This document shows, piece by piece, positions 56,109 to 64,000 of a DNA stretch of 64,000 bases. Positions within the stretch are counted from its first letter, which is position 1; each line of letters starts with the position of its first letter. The DNA is from Roseiarcus sp963759955 (GTDB taxonomy: Bacteria; Pseudomonadota; Alphaproteobacteria; Rhizobiales; Beijerinckiaceae), in contig CAVXCA010000052.1 in NCBI GenBank assembly GCA_963759955.1, forward strand, positions 34,226 through 98,225, written 5' to 3'. The notes beneath the pieces are model-generated. The model did no database searches. It was not told where the DNA came from and saw only the letters and a program-made list of their open reading frames with translations. Position numbers and translations under genes: made by a program.

Positions 56109-57000
56109 CTGCGCCCAGGCGGCGCGGTACTCGTGTGCATCGCTCAGCGCTCGAACCCGAACTCGCTCTGCGCCCGCGGCCTCGATTCGGCTTCGGCGGG
56201 CGCGCCCGGAGAGGGGCCTGCCATGGGCGCGGAGGGGTGTCCTGTGGGACGCCCGCCACCGGCGCGGGCGCATACCGCGCCGGTTGCGGTTTGGGACGGA
56301 AGATCCCCGCTCGGAGGTGTCGCGCTCGATGAGACCGTCGCGGCGCCCACCCCCGGGCGCGAGGCGAGGCGAGGCCGTTGCGCAACAACTCGAGGCCACC
56401 GCTGGCTCGGAGAAACCCGGTGTGCAAGTTCCCGGCGATTCCTTCCCGGCGTGCGCTTGCCCGGCGCACGCCGTCTCGGCGCCAACCGTCCCGCTGTACG
56501 GCGTCCCCGCGCACGACGTTCGGAGATGACACGACTCGCGACACGACTCGCGCGGCACCTGCGCCTGCGTCTGCGCTCGCGCCTTCACCTGCTCCAGTCG
56601 GCGCGAGGCGTGCCGCCGGGGAGACCGCCGCGATCTGGCGATCGACCGCGTGAGGGCGCAGACCGACGAGTGCGATCGTCCCGCCGACGGTTCCCACCGC
56701 CCCGGTCAGCGCGGCCGCCCCCGCGAACCGGCGCAGTCTGCGCTCACGCGAGCTGCCCGCTGCCGCCAGCGCTGGCGCACACTGCTCTGTCAGGCGCGAA
56801 GCTGCCTCCACGGGCCGGGCGTCCCAGTCGGCGAACGGATCGATGCCGGCGAGATACTCGTCCTCGCTGCAGACGCGGTAGACCTCGCGCGGACGCCGTT
56901 GCAGGAGCGTCACGCGATCACCGTCGTGCCGCCGGGCAAACAGGCGGCCGGAAGCCGAGATGGGGAGATACACGGCTTCCGGCCGCGAGCGGATGGGCAT
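56062..57000 (-). CDS. Hypothetical actinobacterial protein near conjugation genes
   Basis: About 312 residues as read. The N-terminal 50 residues (EAVYLPISASGRLFARRHDG then REVYRVCSEDEYLAGIDPFA) form a small conserved domain. One transmembrane helix follows at about residues 95-120 (FAGAAALTGAVGTVGGTIAL). After that comes a long Arg/Ala-rich low-complexity part that may be out of frame. Proteins with this start occur, from memory, beside TcpC-like genes in Solirubrobacter-type genomes. The ATG at 57000 is preferred. Function unknown. Confidence 0.5.
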   Translation of the reverse strand: MPIRSRPEAVYLPISASGRLFARRHDGDRVTLLQRRPREVYRVCSEDEYLAGIDPFADWDARPVEAASRLTEQCAPALAAAGSSRERRLRRFAGAAALTGAVGTVGGTIALVGLRPHAVDRQIAAVSPAARLAPTGAGEGASADAGAGAARVVSRVVSSPNVVRGDAVQRDGWRRDGVRRASARREGIAGNLHTGFLRASGGLELLRNGLASPRARGWAPRRSHRARHLRAGIFRPKPQPARYAPAPVAGVPQDTPPRPWQAPLRARPPKPNRGRGRRASSGSSAERCTRVPRRLGAGDDWIAPAVANPRGA

Positions 57001-57094
57001 CGCCGAGCGGCCGTCCGTCCGAATCGACTGCCAGCGTCCCAAGGGACGCGCCTATGAGTGGGGGGAGATATGTTCATAGGTGGGTCCCTATCCC

Positions 57095-57916
57095 CTACTC
57101 CGACGCGGATCGCAAAACGGGACACGGATCCTCGAAAAAACTTTTCTGTGCGCTCCGCCGCGCCTCGGCCGCGTCCCGCGCCGCCTCGCTCTGCATCCCC
57201 ACATCCCGAGCCCCCGCGCCCCAGCCACCCTCCCCCGCAGCCGCCTCCTGCCCAGTCGGCTCATCCAAAAGCTGGCGCAACCGGGATCGCGCACGTTGGG
57301 CGACCTTGCGGTGCTTGTCCTGCGACCAGCCAAAGCGGTGGCAGAACTCCCCCGCGCTCATCTGCAAACCGATCTGGCAGGCCAGAACGAGTCGCTGATC
57401 GGGGCTCAGCGCGTGCGCCGCCCGCTCCAAAGAGCGCAGCTCGAAGCGCAAGATCGCGCGCCGCTCCACGTCGGCGCGCGCGTCGGCGACCTCGATTTCC
57501 CGCTCGCCCGCGCCGCCCAGCGAGAAAGCCCCGTCAAGCGTCGCCTGCGCCGGGCTGCGCCCCCCAAGCGCACGGCGGCGGTCCCGGACCCGCGAGACGA
57601 AGCGCAGCTCCAAGGTGTTGCGCAGATGGGTCCTGCTCGAGCAGCGCAGCTCGCCGCTGCGCGCCTGCGCCACCAGCTCGACAGTCGCCTGGCTGTAGCA
57701 GTCCTCCAGATCCTCGAAGCGCAGCAGGTGGCGATGTGCAGACAGCAACGTCCCGCGTGCGGACTGTGCGACCAGCGCCACCGCCTCGGCCTGATCAAAC
57801 CCCGGCCTTCCCCGCCCGGGCGCCGGCCAGACGTCGCCCGGAGCTCGCGTTCGCGCCTGGAATCGGGTAGACACGTAGGCATGTCGGACCCGGTCGCGTG
57901 CAGACCCCCCCTCCAA
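57095..57916 (-). CDS. Sigma-70-like small protein of an actinobacterial mobile element
   Basis: Up to 273 residues. The middle part LLRFEDLEDCYSQATVELVA resembles sigma region 2. LSPDQRLVLACQIGLQMSAG then EFCHRFGWSQDKHRKVAQRA is a region-4-like helix-turn-helix, and RSRLRQLLDE is the usual end. Flanks are low-complexity. The start is uncertain, since homology begins around APGDVWPAPG. It lies upstream of the hypothetical protein and the TcpC-like gene on the same strand, so it may control them. Divergent from the brkB-like gene. Confidence 0.55.
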   Translation of the reverse strand: MEGGSARDRVRHAYVSTRFQARTRAPGDVWPAPGRGRPGFDQAEAVALVAQSARGTLLSAHRHLLRFEDLEDCYSQATVELVAQARSGELRCSSRTHLRNTLELRFVSRVRDRRRALGGRSPAQATLDGAFSLGGAGEREIEVADARADVERRAILRFELRSLERAAHALSPDQRLVLACQIGLQMSAGEFCHRFGWSQDKHRKVAQRARSRLRQLLDEPTGQEAAAGEGGWGAGARDVGMQSEAARDAAEARRSAQKSFFEDPCPVLRSASE

Positions 57917-58767
57917 TGAGCCTGTCCGATCGCCTGCGCGCGTTCGACCGCTTCCAGCAGCGCATCCGCTGGCTGCGCTTTCCCGGAGCGGTGGTCAGGA
58001 AGCTCCTCGACGACGAAGGCGGGCATCTGTCGGCGCTGATCGCCTACTACGGCTTCGTCTCGCTGTTCCCGCTGCTGCTCGTGTTCGTCACGGTGCTCGG
58101 GTTCGTGCTGGAAGGCAGCCCGAGCACGCGCGAAGAAGTCCTGAAATCGACCCTCGACCAGTTCCCGATCATCGGCAATGAACTCCAGAAGAACGTCCAT
58201 TCGCTGCACGGCAGCGCCGCCGCGCTCGCGATCGGCCTGGTCGGCGCTCTGCTCGGCGGCCTCGGCGTCGCGGGCGCGCTGCAGAACGCGTTCAACAGCG
58301 TCTGGGAGATCCCGCGCGAGCGGCGCCCCAACTTCGTGCGCTGGCGGCTGCGCGGGCTCGGCCTGCTGCTCGCGCTGGCGACGCTCGCGATCGTCTCGAC
58401 CGCCGCGATCGGGTTCGTGACCGCGCAGACCGGCGGCGCCGTCGAAGCGCTCGGCGGGGTGCTGCTGGCACTGGCCAGCAACCTGCTGCTGTTCTTCGTC
58501 GCCTTCCGGCTGCTCACGGCCGTGGAGATCGACACCAAGGAGCTGATCCCGGGCGTGATCGTCGCGGCGATCGTGTGGCAGCTGCTCCAGCACCTCGGCG
58601 GCTACTACGTCGACCACGTCGTGCGCCACGCCAAGGAGACCTCCGGCCTGTTCGCGTTCGTCCTCGGCCTGCTCGCCTGGCTGTACCTCGGCGCGGTCAC
58701 CACTGTGACCGCTGCCGAGATCAACGTCGTGCGCGCGCGGCGGCTGTGGCCGCGCAACCTCTTTTGA
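57916..58767 (+). CDS. YihY/BrkB family integral membrane protein
   Basis: A 283-residue protein with six predicted membrane segments. The start LDDEGGHLSALIAYYGFVSL then FPLLLVFVTVLGF is the classic YihY/BrkB signature. QNAFNSVWEIPRERRPNF and the final FAFVLGLLAWLYLGAVTTVT, then AAEINVVRAR, complete it. Once called ribonuclease BN, the family's function is unclear. It is one of the few intact genes in the 55-64 kb part. The ATG at 57916 is chosen on family length. Confidence 0.9.
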   Translation: MSLSDRLRAFDRFQQRIRWLRFPGAVVRKLLDDEGGHLSALIAYYGFVSLFPLLLVFVTVLGFVLEGSPSTREEVLKSTLDQFPIIGNELQKNVHSLHGSAAALAIGLVGALLGGLGVAGALQNAFNSVWEIPRERRPNFVRWRLRGLGLLLALATLAIVSTAAIGFVTAQTGGAVEALGGVLLALASNLLLFFVAFRLLTAVEIDTKELIPGVIVAAIVWQLLQHLGGYYVDHVVRHAKETSGLFAFVLGLLAWLYLGAVTTVTAAEINVVRARRLWPRNLF

Positions 58768-58838
58768 GGTACTTGCGCACACAACGACACCGCGCTATAC
58801 TAACTAAACTTTCGTAAGCTCATATGGAGCCGATATCT

Positions 58839-61223
58839 ATGTCTTCATCCTCAGACACACCCCAGATCACCCCTTCCCAGCCCAAGCCAGTACTGCGCCT
58901 GATCCCGCTCGAGGACACGGTCGTGTTCCCGAACATGGGCATCACGCTGACCGAGGACGTCGGCGATGACGAGCGCGTCGTGCTGGTGCCGCGCCACGAG
59001 AACGAGTTCCTCGAGGTCGGCACGATCGCCGAGGTGACCGATCGGCTGCGCCTGCCGGGCGGCGGGCACGCCGTCGCGCTCTCGGGCGAGCACCGCGCGC
59101 TGATCGGCGCCGCCCAGACGGGACCCGGCGGCGAGCTGCGCGTCGAGGTCGACGAGCGTCCCGACGAGGTCCCCGCTGACAAACGCACGCGCGAGCTCGA
59201 GCGGGAGTACCGCGCAACGGTCGAGGAGATCCTCGAGCTGCGCGGCGACGACGGGCGCATCGCCGCGTTCCTGCGCGCGATCGCCGAGCCCGGCGCGCTG
59301 GCGGACTCGGCCGGGTACTCGCCCAACCTCAGCTACGAGCAGAAGGTCGGGCTGCTGCGCACGCTCGACGTGACCGAGCGCCTGGAGCTGGCCGTCAAGC
59401 TGCAGCGCGAGAGCCTGGCCGAGCTGCAGATCCGCAAGCGCATCCGCGAGGACGTGCAGGAGGGCGCGGAGAAGCAGCAGCGCGAGTACTTCCTGCGCAA
59501 GCAGATGGACTCGATCCGCAAGGAGCTCGGCGAGGACGACGCCTCGGTGGCGGACGAGTACCGCACGAAGATCGAGGACGCCGACATGCCGCAGGACGTC
59601 TCCGAGCAGGCGCTGAAGGAGCTGGGGCGCCTGGAGCGGATGGGCGAGCAGACCGGCGAGTCGAGCATGATCCGCACCTACCTGGACTGGCTGATCGCGC
59701 GTGCCGTGGGGCAAGCGCTCCGAGGAGCACCTCGACCCGGTCGCGGCGCGCGCGGTGCTGGACGCCGACCACGCCGGCCTGGAGGACGTCAAGGATCGCG
59801 TGACCGAGTACCTCGCGGTGCGCAAGCTGCGCCAGGACCGCGGCATCGAGGCAGATCCGAAGTCGGGGGCGATCCTCACCCTGATCGGACCGCCCGGCAC
59901 CGGCAAGACCTCGATCGGGGAGTCGATCGCCCGCGCGACCGGGCGCGAGTTCGTGCGCATGTCGCTCGGCGGGGTGCGCGACGAGGCGGAGATCCGCGGA
60001 CACCGGCGCACCTACATCGGCGCCCTGCCAGGACGCCTGGTCAGAGCGCTGCGCGACGCCGGGACGATGAACCCGGTGATCCTGCTCGACGAGGTCGACA
60101 AGGTCGGCGCGGACTGGCGCGGAGACCCCTCCGCGGCGCTGCTGGAGGTGCTCGACCCAGCGCAGAACCACTCCTTCCGCGACCACTACCTCGACGTCGA
60201 GCTGGACCTCAGCCAGGTGATGTTCCTGGCGACGGCCAACGTCGCCGACACGATCCCCGGCCCGCTGCTCGACCGCATGGAGGTGATCCGCTTCGACGGC
60301 TACACCTCCGAGGAGAAGCTCGCGATCGCCAAGGGCTACCTGTGGCCGCGCCAGCGCGACCGCAACGGCCTGCGCGAGAACGAGGTCGAGATCTCCGACG
60401 ACGTCCTGCGCACGATCATCTCCGAGTACACCCGCGAGGCGGGCGTGCGCAACCTGAGCGCGAGCTCGGGCACGGTGCTGCGCAAGACCGCGACCAGGAT
60501 CGCCTCGCGGAAGGTCCAAGCTCAGAGGCGCCGGTGGACGATCGACCTGGATCGACGAGTCGTGCGCGACGCGCTCGGCCGCCAGAAGTTCTTCCAGGAG
60601 TCGGCCGCGCGCACGGCCGACGCCGGGTGTCGCGACCGGGCTCGCGGTGACGGGCACCGGCGGCGACGTGCTGTTCGTCGAGGCGACCGCGATGAAGGCG
60701 CGAGTCGGCGCCCGGCGGAACGCCCTGGTGCTCACCGGACAGCTGGGGGACGTGATGAAGGAGTCGGCGCGGATCGCGCTCTCCTACGTGCGCGGCCACG
60801 CTGAGGAGCTGGGCATCGACGAGAGCGCGTTCGAGGACCGCGAGTTCCACGTGCACGTGCCCGCCGGCGCGATCCCCAAGGACGGGCCGAGCGCGGGCGT
60901 GACGATGGTCACGGCGCTGGCCTCGCTGCTGTCGCGGCCGGCCGGTCAAGCACACGGTCGGCATGACCGGCGAGGTCACGCTGCAGGGTCGCGTGCTGCC
61001 GATCGGCGGGCTCAAGCAGAAGGCGCTCGCCGCCAATGCGGCAGGCCTGACCGACGTGATCCTGCCCGAGCGCAACCGCGGCGACCTGGACGAGATTCCC
61101 GAGGAGGTGCGCGAGCAGATGGCGTTCCACCCGGTGATGACCGTCCAGGAGGTCCTCGACCGCGCGCTGGAGCCGGCGCGCGTGGAGTCAGACCGCGATG
61201 TCGCGGCAACCGTCAGCTCGTAG
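58839..61223 (+). pseudogene. lon: Lon ATP-dependent protease, split by three frameshifts
   Basis: Read across frames this is a full Lon of about 794 residues: the N-terminal substrate domain (PVLRLIPLEDTVVFPNMGIT), a coiled region with REYFLRKQMDSIRKELGEDD, and the AAA+ module (Walker A LIGPPGTGKTSIGESI, Walker B PVILLDEVDKVG). The Ser-Lys protease domain has DGPSAGVTM with the catalytic Ser and GGLKQKALAA with the Lys. Frame changes occur near 59,698, 60,625 and 60,950. The protein is conserved on both sides of each, so sequencing indels are more likely than decay. The start at 58839 has GGAG 9 nt upstream. Confidence 0.85.
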
Positions 61224-61543
61224 GTGCCAGCCCGTTCCGGTCGAGGTTCGCGAAACGGCGAGCCTGCTGGAGCGGCGCTGGCAGCTGTCGATCATCTACG
61301 CGGCCATCATCCGGCGCGCTGCGCTTCAACGAATTCGCCGACGCGGTCGCCGGGATCTCCCCGCGGATGCTCTCCGAGCGCCTGCGCGACCTCGAGTCCG
61401 CGGGCCTGATCGAGCGCACCGTGCTGCCGACCAGCCCGCCCACCGTCGAGTACCGGCTCACCGCGCGCGGGCGGCGCCTGCGCCCGGTGATCGAAGCGAT
61501 GCGCGCCTACGCCTCGATCGGCCGGGGGCGCCGGATCGGATAG
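61198..61543 (+). pseudogene. HxlR-type winged-helix regulator, one frameshift
   Basis: The first frame gives CQPVPVEVRETASLLERRWQ then LSIIYAAII. After a one-base shift near 61,310 the second gives GALRFNEFADAVAGISPRML, then SERLRDLESAGLIERTVLPT and VEYRLTARGRRLRPVIEAM. Joined, they are a complete HxlR-family regulator of about 114 residues (winged helix with cysteine at the start). It overlaps the lon end by 26 nt. Target unknown. Confidence 0.72.
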
Positions 61544-61573
61544 CGTGGCCGCCCGTGACCGACGCGCCGACCA

Positions 61574-62278
61574 ATGAGCCCGAACCCCAAGCAGCGCTGG
61601 AGCGCGGTGGACCGCTACATCACCGACCTGCTCGTGCCGGAGGACTCGGCCCTGAAAGACGCGCTGCGCGACAGCACCGCCGCGGGACTGCCGCCGATCG
61701 CGGTCACGCCGAACCAGGGCAAGCTGCTGGAGCTGCTCGCGCGCGTGCAGGGCGCGCGCACGATCCTGGAGCTGGGCACGCTCGGCGGCTACAGCACGAT
61801 CTGGCTGGCCCGCGCGCTGCCAGCAGGCGGGCGCCTCGTCACGCTCGAGGCCGAGCCGCAGGTACGCCGAGGTCGCCCGGGCGAACATCGCGCGCGCCGG
61901 GCTCAGCGAGGCCGTCGAGCTGCGGATCGGACCGGCGCTCGAGACTCTTCCCGAGCTCGCCGCCGAGGGCTCGGGACCGTTCGACCTCATCTTCATCGAC
62001 GCCGACAAGGGGAACTACCCGGGCTACTTCGAGTGGTCTTTGAAGCTGTCCCGGCCGGGCACGCTGATCGTCGGCGACAACGTCGTGCGCGACGGCAGCG
62101 ATCTCGACCCCGACGCCGGCGACCCCTCGGGGGGCAATACGCTCATCAAAGGAGTTCGCCGCTTCTACGAGATGCTCGCGGAAGGGGTGAGCGAGGGTCG
62201 TATAGCGCCACGGCGATCCAGACGGTCGGCGACAAGGGCTACGACGGATTCGCGCTGGCCATAGTCGAAGGGGAGGGT
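61574..62278 (+). pseudogene. Family 3 O-methyltransferase, frameshifted
   Basis: Three frames read together: WSAVDRYITDLLVPEDSALK and ILELGTLGGYSTIWLARALP (SAM motif I), then YAEVARANIARAGLSEAVEL and LIFIDADKGNYPGYFEWSLK (the metal-binding Asp residues), and finally TAIQTVGDKGYDGFALAIVE. This is the CCoAOMT-like, metal-dependent catechol O-methyltransferase family. Frame changes are near 61,862 and 62,190. No in-frame stop follows directly, so the 3' end is approximate. The methyl acceptor is unknown. Confidence 0.75.
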
Positions 62279-62311
62279 CAGCCGCCACCGCCGGCAGCGG
62301 CAGCAGGCTCC

Positions 62312-62383
62312 AGGGGTGAGCGAGGGACTCGACCCGACCGCCTGGACCACAACCAGGAGCTCTACCAGCTGAGCTACGCCCAC
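62312..62383 (-). tRNA. tRNA-His (anticodon GTG), T arm damaged in this sequence
   Basis: On the minus strand: acceptor GTGGGCG pairing with CGCTCAC, D arm GCTCAGCTGGTAGAGC, anticodon stem CCTGG/CCAGG around TTGTGGT (anticodon GTG). The T loop reads GGGTCGAGTCCC where GGGTTCGAGTCCC is expected, and the T stem is one base short. This matches the 1-nt deletions seen in neighbouring genes. It should be functional in the true genome. Confidence 0.62.
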
Positions 62384-62402
62384 CACGTGAGGATCAGGGA
62401 GT

Positions 62403-62882
62403 CTAGCGGCGCGCCGGAGGCGGTTCAGGCGATCCAGCGAACGCAGCGTCTGTTCGGCCAGGGCGAGGGACTCGCTCGGGAGAGCTCGGGGCGGCGCTCT
62501 GCCGGCCAGGCGCCAGGTCTCGCAGCAGCGCGTCCGGGTCGGCCCCGAGCAGGGAGCAGGACATCAGTGCCGGCAACCGGCGGCGGATGGGGCTCGTCCG
62601 GGACGCTCGGCCCGCTGCGGGGCCCGCGTCGAGCACGCGCTCGGTGACGTCCTCGGACTGATGCTGGGCGTTGCCCCAGCCGCGACCCATCGCCAGCTCC
62701 TCGACCGGCAGGTGCGGGCCCTCGAGCACGGTCAGGCGCGCCTCGTTCGGGTTCCACTTGCGTTCTCCCAGCTCGACCCATTGCGCGCGCGACCACGGGC
62801 CGACGAGCTGCTGAAGCTCCGCCTCGCTCAGGTTGAACGCGCAGGCGGTGTGCGGAAACTTGCGCAGCTCGACGTGATACAC
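62403..62882 (-). CDS. Conserved hypothetical actinobacterial protein
   Basis: About 159 residues as read, from a GTG at 62882. The N-terminal half, VYHVELRKFPHTACAFNLSE then LQQLVGPWSRAQWVELGERK and TVLEGPHLPVEELAMGRGWG, then NAQHQSEDVTERVL, is well formed and resembles small hypothetical proteins seen in Thermoleophilia genomes. The C-terminal third is Arg/Pro/Ser-rich and may be out of frame. No function is known. It follows the DNA methyltransferase on the same strand. Confidence 0.55.
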   Translation of the reverse strand: MYHVELRKFPHTACAFNLSEAELQQLVGPWSRAQWVELGERKWNPNEARLTVLEGPHLPVEELAMGRGWGNAQHQSEDVTERVLDAGPAAGRASRTSPIRRRLPALMSCSLLGADPDALLRDLAPGRQSAAPSSPERVPRPGRTDAAFAGSPEPPPARR

Positions 62883-62889
62883 GCCCGCG

Positions 62890-63740
62890 AGACTAGCCCA
62901 ACCGCGCCGCACATGACCCGAACGGCCTCTGGGTTGGAGTCGATCAAGCACGTACCGCCGGCCCAGCGCCGCCGCCACCGCGCCGAGCGTGCCGCTGCCC
63001 GCGAAGCAGTCCAGGCACCAGTCGCCGGGGCTGCTCGACGCCTGGACCATGCGCCGGACGATGCCCTCGGGCTTCTGCGTCGGGTAGCCGGTCTTCTCGC
63101 GCCCGTTGGTCGGCACGATCGTGTCGCCACCACACGTCCGTCGGGAGCTTTCCGCGAGCGGCCTTCTCCGCGGTCACCAGCCCCGGAGCCATGCACGGGT
63201 CGGCGATCGACCCCTTCGGAGTCGAAGTGGTAGGCGGCGGGGTCCTTGACGTACACGAGGATCGTGTCGTGCTTGGCGGGCCAGCGATTCTTGGATCGTG
63301 CGCCATAGTCATACGCCCAGACGATCTCGTTCAAAAAGCTCTCTCTCCCAAAAATCTCGTCCAACAGGAGCTTGCAGTAGTGGGACTCGCGATAGTCGAT
63401 GTGGAAGTACAGCGTGCCCGTGCGGCTCAGCAGGCGGTGGGTCTGCTCCAGACGGGGCGTGAGGAACGCCAGGTAATCGTCGAACGAGTCACGATAAGAG
63501 GATTCCTCGAGCAGGCGCGTGGAGTAGCGACGACCCTGAAAGCCCGTTCTGTCGCCATTCCCCATCCTCGATCACGTCTCAGCGTCTTTCGGGTCTGCCC
63601 TTTGCCCGTGTTGAACGGTCGGTCGATGTAGATGAGCTGGAAAGCTTTCCTTTTCGAGACCCTCTCAACCAGCCCAGGTCGTCCCCGAGCAGGATCTCAT
63701 CGAGGACAGGGATGGAGAGGAATCTGGGCATCATCGACGC
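62890..63740 (-). pseudogene. Site-specific DNA methyltransferase (beta-class N6/N4), frameshifted
   Basis: Pieces in several frames read as one enzyme. The start has LLGDDLGWL and a catalytic-motif region reading IYIDRPFNTGKGQ (DPPF expected). Then come SYRDSFDDYLAFLTPRLEQT, LYFHIDYRESHYCKLLLDEI and EIVWAYDYGARSKNRWPAKH. Next are MAPGLVTAEKAARGKLPTDV and TNGREKTGYPTQKPEGIVRR, then the SAM motif DCFAGSGTLGAVAAALGRRY. Catalytic motif before SAM motif is the beta order. Frame changes are near 63,550-63,600, 63,205, 63,118 and 62,945. No restriction enzyme gene is visible. End coordinates are approximate. Confidence 0.7.
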
Positions 63741-63889
63741 CCCCGATAGATTCGATTCGGCGGACATCCCAGTATTCATGAGCCCTTTCTAGCAGCGGCT
63801 CCCCGAGAATCCCCCAAAACTAGACGCAGCGGCCGCACAGAATCCCCATAGGCTCGCCGTATCCGATCAATTGCCTTGCGGCGTGGCAT

Positions 63890-64000
63890 TCAGCGGCGGC
63901 GCAATGAGTCGCGGAGGGCTCGGCGACAGCGCGGGAGGACCGTCTCGAACTGCGGTGGTTCACCGGGCACGTGGTCGGAGAGCTCTTTCGTCCAGCGGGC
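63890..64000 (-). CDS. C-terminal end of a gene entering from beyond the window
   Basis: On the minus strand an open frame enters at 64000 and ends with TGA at 63892-63890, giving RWTKELSDHVPGEPPQFETV then LPRCRRALRDSLRRR. The mixed charged, helix-like composition suggests a real C-terminus, but 36 residues are too few to name a family. The 110-150 nt between it and the methyltransferase hold nothing recognisable. Confidence 0.35.
   Translation of the reverse strand, partial: ARWTKELSDHVPGEPPQFETVLPRCRRALRDSLRRR

Noticed and set aside
56079..57398. Plus-strand open frame of 439 codons across the sigma-like and hypothetical genes.
   Set aside because: Low-complexity Arg/Pro/Ala content and no motif; the minus strand carries sigma-like and TcpC-neighbour sequences.

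Overview
The window falls into two unrelated parts. Positions 1 to about 54,915 are a dense, GC-rich alphaproteobacterial chromosome, most likely of the order Hyphomicrobiales (Rhizobiales). The evidence is the ptsN-hpf-rpoN cluster, a DUF6101-like and a DUF2093 protein, a PmtA-like methyltransferase, an alphaproteobacterial-type RpoH promoter in front of dnaK and a 6S RNA candidate before the 5-formyl-THF cyclo-ligase gene. Nearly all genes here are intact and closely spaced, often with 4-bp ATGA overlaps. From about 55.16 kb to the end the genes look actinobacterial, in the style of Thermoleophilia/Solirubrobacterales: a TcpC-like conjugation protein, a small sigma-like protein, BrkB, Lon, HxlR, an O-methyltransferase, tRNA-His and a DNA methyltransferase. 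Most of these are split over several reading frames by 1-nt indels. A lytic transglycosylase gene is cut off at the joint. The simplest reading is a chimeric metagenomic contig with a poorly polished second part, not horizontal transfer.

Layout of the first part. 1-6.3 kb: an MdtB/MdtC-type RND efflux pump plus a NodT-type outer membrane factor. 6.3-8.4 kb: a KAP-like membrane P-loop NTPase. 8.5-13 kb, minus strand: hisE, purQ, purS, ptsN, hpf, rpoN. 13.2-20.7 kb: ahcY behind a palindromic operator candidate, then dapB, a DUF1330 protein, pmtA-like and pyrF, dnaJ and dnaK. 21-29.5 kb: a secreted protein, mscL, an aminotransferase, a CitE-like lyase, class I fumarase, a GFA protein, a DUF1993 protein, RidA and AMP nucleosidase. 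29.5-34.8 kb: a LysE exporter, a DUF6101-like protein, a TetR regulator, a secreted protein, proC and an aspartate aminotransferase.

35.0-37.7 kb is the most unusual stretch: a small locus that looks like an ATP-grasp peptide-modification (graspetide/microviridin-like) system. It has an MvdD-like ATP-grasp ligase, a 104-residue signal-bearing precursor-like peptide directly upstream, a four-helix membrane protein, and two paralogous secreted proteins with a conserved two-cysteine motif flanking it. One paralog carries a single-base frameshift. No function is established, but the arrangement fits an uncharacterised RiPP locus.

37.7-54.9 kb is mainly housekeeping: 6S RNA, fau, a YmdB-like phosphoesterase, gph, tRNA-Val(CAC), an L,D-transpeptidase, moaA, grxD, glmM, a 24-codon ORF with a full-length Shine-Dalgarno sequence, a YidB-like protein, a fatty-acid beta-oxidation cluster (hydratase/dehydrogenase, thiolase, acyl-CoA dehydrogenase), a histidine phosphatase, alr, a PNPOx-like protein, leuD and the truncated transglycosylase. 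All family assignments rest on motifs and remembered family features; no database search was run.
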